Source: Pelobacter sp. (GTDB taxonomy: Bacteria > Desulfobacterota > Desulfuromonadia > Geobacterales > Pseudopelobacteraceae). From it: DNA of 64,000 nt. Positions 61,078-64,000 of the stretch are shown one piece after another. The stretch is taken from positions 1 through 64,000 of the forward strand of contig JAVBXN010000013.1 of assembly GCA_030824515.1 (NCBI GenBank), written 5' to 3'. The notes beneath the pieces were generated by a model. It did no database searches and was not told the origin of the DNA. It was given only the letters and a program-made list of their open reading frames with translations. The translations under genes and the position numbers were made by a program. Each line of letters starts with the position of its first letter. The first letter of the stretch is position 1.

Positions 61078-61929
61078 GTGAATAATATCCTTGCTGCAAA
61101 CACACAGATGGAAACTCTGGAAATAGGAGACGATGAACTGGCCGAGATCGGCCTGATTCTGGAGATGCGCTGCAATTTCACGATGTCGTATTACAAGGAC
61201 AAGTGCATGAAAAGGCGGGTTGCGATCAGGATGCGTTCCTGCCGCTGTAACGACGCCGCCACCTACTGTAACCTGCTGCTGCGCAGCGAACATGAGCTGA
61301 ACCTGCTGCAAAAAGCGCTTACGATCCATGTCAGCCAGTTCTTCAGAAATCCATCGGTATTCGAGAAGCTGCGCTCCGATGTCATACCATCTCTTTACAG
61401 ATCTTCGGCGGAGCAACATGATCAATTGCGGATCTGCAGTCTCGGGTGTGCCGGAGGTGAAGAAGCCTACAGCATTGCTATTTTGCTGAGAGAATATTTC
61501 GCAAACGAGTTCGAACAAGTGGACACATTTATCACCGGGATGGATATAGACCGGGAAACCATCGGGACTGCTGAACGGGGTGAGTATAACCCGGATCGTC
61601 TGAAAGAGTTGTCGGATGCGTTCAAGGAAAGATACTTCACGGCAAGCGGCTCCAGAATGCAACTTTCGAGCACTATCCGGGAGATGGTGACCTTCAGCCA
61701 GGGCGACATCACCGTGGTGGAGAACTACCGGCCGCACGATCTGGTTCTGTGCCGTAATACCCTGATATATTTCACCCGGATCGAACAGGAAAAAATATTG
61801 AACGGTATCGCGGACATTCTGCCACCAGGTGGTATACTGGTGCTCGGCAAGTCCGAAACCCTGGTGGGTGATGTGCGCCGCAGATTCACGGCGGTTTGTC
61901 CGGTTGAGAGAATCTACCGGAAATTATAG
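61078..61929 (+). CDS. cheR: CheR-type chemotaxis methyltransferase
   Basis: The 283-residue protein (GTG start after GGAAAGG; ATG at 61108 is an alternative) has the CheR N-terminal helical domain and the SAM-binding domain: [33 protein letters not shown] (SAM loop), [12 protein letters not shown] and [12 protein letters not shown]. It methylates glutamates of chemoreceptors. It is followed by an MCP and a CheW gene, so the three make a small receptor-signalling unit. Confidence 0.92.
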   Translation: MNNILAANTQMETLEIGDDELAEIGLILEMRCNFTMSYYKDKCMKRRVAIRMRSCRCNDAATYCNLLLRSEHELNLLQKALTIHVSQFFRNPSVFEKLRSDVIPSLYRSSAEQHDQLRICSLGCAGGEEAYSIAILLREYFANEFEQVDTFITGMDIDRETIGTAERGEYNPDRLKELSDAFKERYFTASGSRMQLSSTIREMVTFSQGDITVVENYRPHDLVLCRNTLIYFTRIEQEKILNGIADILPPGGILVLGKSETLVGDVRRRFTAVCPVERIYRKL

Positions 61930-61966
61930 TTTCACTCAATCAAGAATCATATGTGGAGGGTTCAGC

Positions 61967-63232
61967 ATGCGCATCCCCATAGGTTATAAATTCATTCTCG
62001 GTTTTGTCGTGGTTGTCGCAGCGGTGGCCTTCAGCCCCAAGCTGGTGGCCCGGCTCGGATATTCGCAGGAATTCAGCGGCTTTCTGGGATACGCGGTGGC
62101 GCTGACGATCGGCCTGATCCTGGGATGGCTGTTTTCAAAGAGCTTTACCGCGAATATCGAACGCCTGACCGATTCCGCGGAATCCATCGGACGCGGAGAC
62201 TTGACCAGGGACGTGATCATCCGGCCATCACGGATTCCGGATGAGAGCCATGAACTGGCCGGCCTGATCAACCTGATGCTGCGAAATCTCAGGGAACTGG
62301 TGCGGCACATCAAAAAGACCTCCGCCCTCCTCTCTGAATCTACCCGCGAGATCAACTCGACCGCACTGGAGATAAACGCCTCGACCGAAGAGGTAGCCCA
62401 GGCCATTGAACAGATATCCCGCGGAGCCGAGTCACAGGCCGAAATGGTCGAAAAAAGTTCCAAGACCATCCGGGAAATGGCAATTTCCATAGAGCTGGTC
62501 GCTGCCCGTGCCCGTGAAACGGCCAAGGCTGCCCGCGAAACCAGCCTGACCGCCCAGCACGGCGGCGCACTGGCAAATGACTCGCTGGAACGGATGAAAG
62601 ATTTTTTCGAGAACCAGGAAACGATCGGACGTCAATTTGACACCTTCAACGGCAAACTGCAGAAAGTGGGCAAGATTGCCGACTGCATCGGTAACATAGC
62701 GCGACAGACCAACCTGCTGGCTCTGAACGCCTCGATTGAAGCGGCCAGAGCCGGTGATTCTGGCAGGGGGTTTGCCGTTGTTGCCGAGGAGGTCCGCAAA
62801 CTGGCTGACGGCTCATCGCAATCGGCATCCGAGATTAATGACATGATTGAAACCCTGCGAGAGGAGAGCCATCGTGTTCATGAAGTGATTTTGGAGAGCT
62901 CACGCAGCATAAAAGAGGGGAAGAAAAACATTGATATAACCGCGGGCGCTTTTCAGGAAATTCTCAAGACCGTCCTGGAAACGGAGCGCAAAGCAACCAG
63001 CATTGCGGATCTTTCCCAGATGCAGCAGGAAGGATCGGCACGGATGGTCAAGGCGGTTGATGAGATCGCCAAGGTGGCGGATGATAATGCCGCAGCAACC
63101 GAGCAGGTCTCCGCCGCCACCGAAGAGCAACTGGCCGCCATGCAGGATATGGCCCTGGCGACCAGAGAACTGACGCAGCTTGCGGAGGAGCTGTTGACCG
63201 TGATAGAGCGTTTTCAAGTTGGGCCGGAATAA
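61967..63232 (+). CDS. Methyl-accepting chemotaxis protein
   Basis: The ATG at 61967 follows TGGAGGG; codons back to 61829 overlap cheR in another frame. The 421-residue receptor has two closely spaced membrane segments (about 7-26 and 42-62) with almost no periplasmic loop, a HAMP-like region (65-120) and a long coiled-coil signalling domain whose hairpin tip reads [41 protein letters not shown]. Lack of a periplasmic sensor domain suggests it senses membrane or cytoplasmic cues. No CheR-binding pentapeptide is at the C-terminus. Confidence 0.93.
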   Translation: MRIPIGYKFILGFVVVVAAVAFSPKLVARLGYSQEFSGFLGYAVALTIGLILGWLFSKSFTANIERLTDSAESIGRGDLTRDVIIRPSRIPDESHELAGLINLMLRNLRELVRHIKKTSALLSESTREINSTALEINASTEEVAQAIEQISRGAESQAEMVEKSSKTIREMAISIELVAARARETAKAARETSLTAQHGGALANDSLERMKDFFENQETIGRQFDTFNGKLQKVGKIADCIGNIARQTNLLALNASIEAARAGDSGRGFAVVAEEVRKLADGSSQSASEINDMIETLREESHRVHEVILESSRSIKEGKKNIDITAGAFQEILKTVLETERKATSIADLSQMQQEGSARMVKAVDEIAKVADDNAAATEQVSAATEEQLAAMQDMALATRELTQLAEELLTVIERFQVGPE

Positions 63233-63237
63233 CCCGA

Positions 63238-63666
63238 ATGCAAAGCAGTGCCAAAGATCGTAAATTTCTTATTTTTGAAGTGCATGGCTCACTTTACGCA
63301 TTTGATTTGACGCATGTGTCGGAAGTTGTCGATCCGCAGCCATGCTGGTCGATACCGCTTGTTCCGGACTGCTGCAGCGGGGCCGTCCAGGTACATGGCG
63401 CTATTGTAGCTGTGATGGACCTGGCCGCTTTTCTCGGTTTGCCGCAATGCCCCGAGCCACGGAAAATGATTGTGCTGGCCAAAGATATTGCGGCGCTGGC
63501 TTTTCAGGTAGCGCGGGTCATAAGAATTGCCACATTGCAGGAAATTGAAGTTCACCACTCTTTGGAAGATTGTTTCACATGTTCCCGACTGGTTATGGCG
63601 GAAGGTGAGGCCAGACTACTGGATGTGCGTAAATTGGTTCTAGCGGCTGAAGATATGATGAAATGA
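63238..63666 (+). CDS. cheW: CheW-like adaptor protein
   Basis: The 142-residue protein is a single CheW domain: FLIFEVHGSLYAFDLTHVSEVVDP at the start, PLVPDCCSGAVQVHGAIVAVMDLAAFLG in the core. CheW links receptors to CheA. The match is divergent (about half the usual glycine motifs), so a dedicated adaptor for the adjacent MCP is likely. It begins 6 nt after the MCP gene. Confidence 0.85.
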   Translation: MQSSAKDRKFLIFEVHGSLYAFDLTHVSEVVDPQPCWSIPLVPDCCSGAVQVHGAIVAVMDLAAFLGLPQCPEPRKMIVLAKDIAALAFQVARVIRIATLQEIEVHHSLEDCFTCSRLVMAEGEARLLDVRKLVLAAEDMMK

Positions 63667-63707
63667 CGATATAAGTCTTAAAAAATATTACTGTTGGCAA
63701 ATAATAC

Positions 63708-63735
63708 TTGACAGCTGTGATAATCTGCGTATATT
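63708..63735 (+). promoter_or_regulatory. Predicted sigma70 promoter of the terminal lipoprotein gene
   Basis: TTGACA (63708-63713), a 16-bp spacer and TATATT (63730-63735) lie 70 nt before the lipoprotein start. Confidence 0.6.
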
Positions 63736-63804
63736 CCAAGGTCGATTTTAAAAACCATGCGCTCGGCGTTTAAATGGTAAATTCACAAAGAAAGAGGTAA
63801 CGCA

Positions 63805-64000
63805 ATGAAAAAACTGATCTCCCTGACCCTGGTACTCGCACTGGCTACAGTATTTGCTGCTGGCTGCAAGAAAAAAGAAGAAGCACCTGCTCCTGCTCCT
63901 GCTGTTGAAGCTCCGAAGCCAGTACAGGCTCCTATGTCCGCAGCAAAAGCAACTGACGCAGCCAAGCCTGCTGACGCTGCTGCTCCTGCCGCTGCTCCTG
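63805..64000 (+). CDS. Ala/Pro-rich lipoprotein, cut by the window edge
   Basis: After AAAGAGGT the ATG begins a lipoprotein signal (lipobox FAAGC, Cys at residue 21). The visible mature part is KKKEE followed by Ala/Pro/Lys-rich low-complexity sequence (APAPAPAVEAPKPVQAP, then AAKATDAAKPADAA). 65 codons are visible and the frame is open at base 64000. Small abundant lipoproteins of this type are structural or cell-wall spacing proteins; this one is not identified. Confidence 0.7.
   Translation, partial: MKKLISLTLVLALATVFAAGCKKKEEAPAPAPAVEAPKPVQAPMSAAKATDAAKPADAAAPAAAP

Overview
The window is dense, GC-rich bacterial chromosome with short intergenic gaps and co-directional operons. The gene content fits a Geobacter/Trichlorobacter-like member of the Desulfuromonadota: CheR-MCP-CheW signalling, a diguanylate cyclase, a fused homocysteine methyltransferase/MTHFR, a urea-carboxylase-type cluster and a probable UGA-encoded selenoprotein. 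The taxonomic call is inference from gene content and codon style. No rRNA, tRNA or CRISPR array was seen.

Regions: 0-5 kb holds an outer-membrane protein, an AT-rich patch with an attC-like hairpin and a decayed MNT-HEPN toxin/antitoxin pair, a serine hydrolase lipoprotein and trmO. 5.5-12 kb is an NAD salvage locus: NrtR is divergent from pncA-pncB-nadE-SPFH-NAD-kinase-like, with a strong promoter carrying palindromes. 12.0-12.5 kb is a junction of broken genes (RAYT transposase and lepB fragments) beside an 18-base repeat. 12.5-17.4 kb has yaeQ, an AEC transporter, a TetR/acrylyl-CoA-reductase-like pair with matching operators, and a MarR gene behind a 24-bp perfect hairpin. 17.5-24.5 kb has a divergent acetate kinase, a yeast-type cytosine deaminase (copy 1), a diguanylate cyclase and a purE-carbonic anhydrase-purC-tsaC group.

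24-29 kb is a sulfur module read on the minus strand: small DUF6132-like protein with an in-frame UGA, persulfide-dioxygenase/rhodanese protein, two YeeE/YedE half-transporters, SulP transporter, PsiE-like protein. The small protein reads Cys-x4-UGA where relatives carry Cys-x4-Cys, and a bacterial-SECIS-like hairpin follows the UGA; it is the strongest candidate for something new here. 29-32.4 kb is a patchy zone with a P-type ATPase missing whole domains, an odd gene-free stretch and small secreted proteins.

32.5-43.5 kb is a complete urea/guanidine carboxylase system (allophanate hydrolase, carboxylase, two DUF1989 proteins, ABC transporter). It is apparently controlled by a NikR-family regulator that has lost its nickel ligands and by two palindromic sites sharing an 11-mer. 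The transporter operon also has a leader with a terminator hairpin. A second cytosine deaminase copy lies just upstream.

43.5-64 kb is mainly housekeeping: a TetR-regulated flavoprotein reductase plus TVP38 protein, comM, pgeF, DedA, fused metH-like/metF, xerC, ftsK, nitrilase, Zn phospholipase C-like protein, family 4 uracil-DNA glycosylase, an NlpC/P60 protein, and cheR-mcp-cheW, ending in a lipoprotein cut by the window edge.
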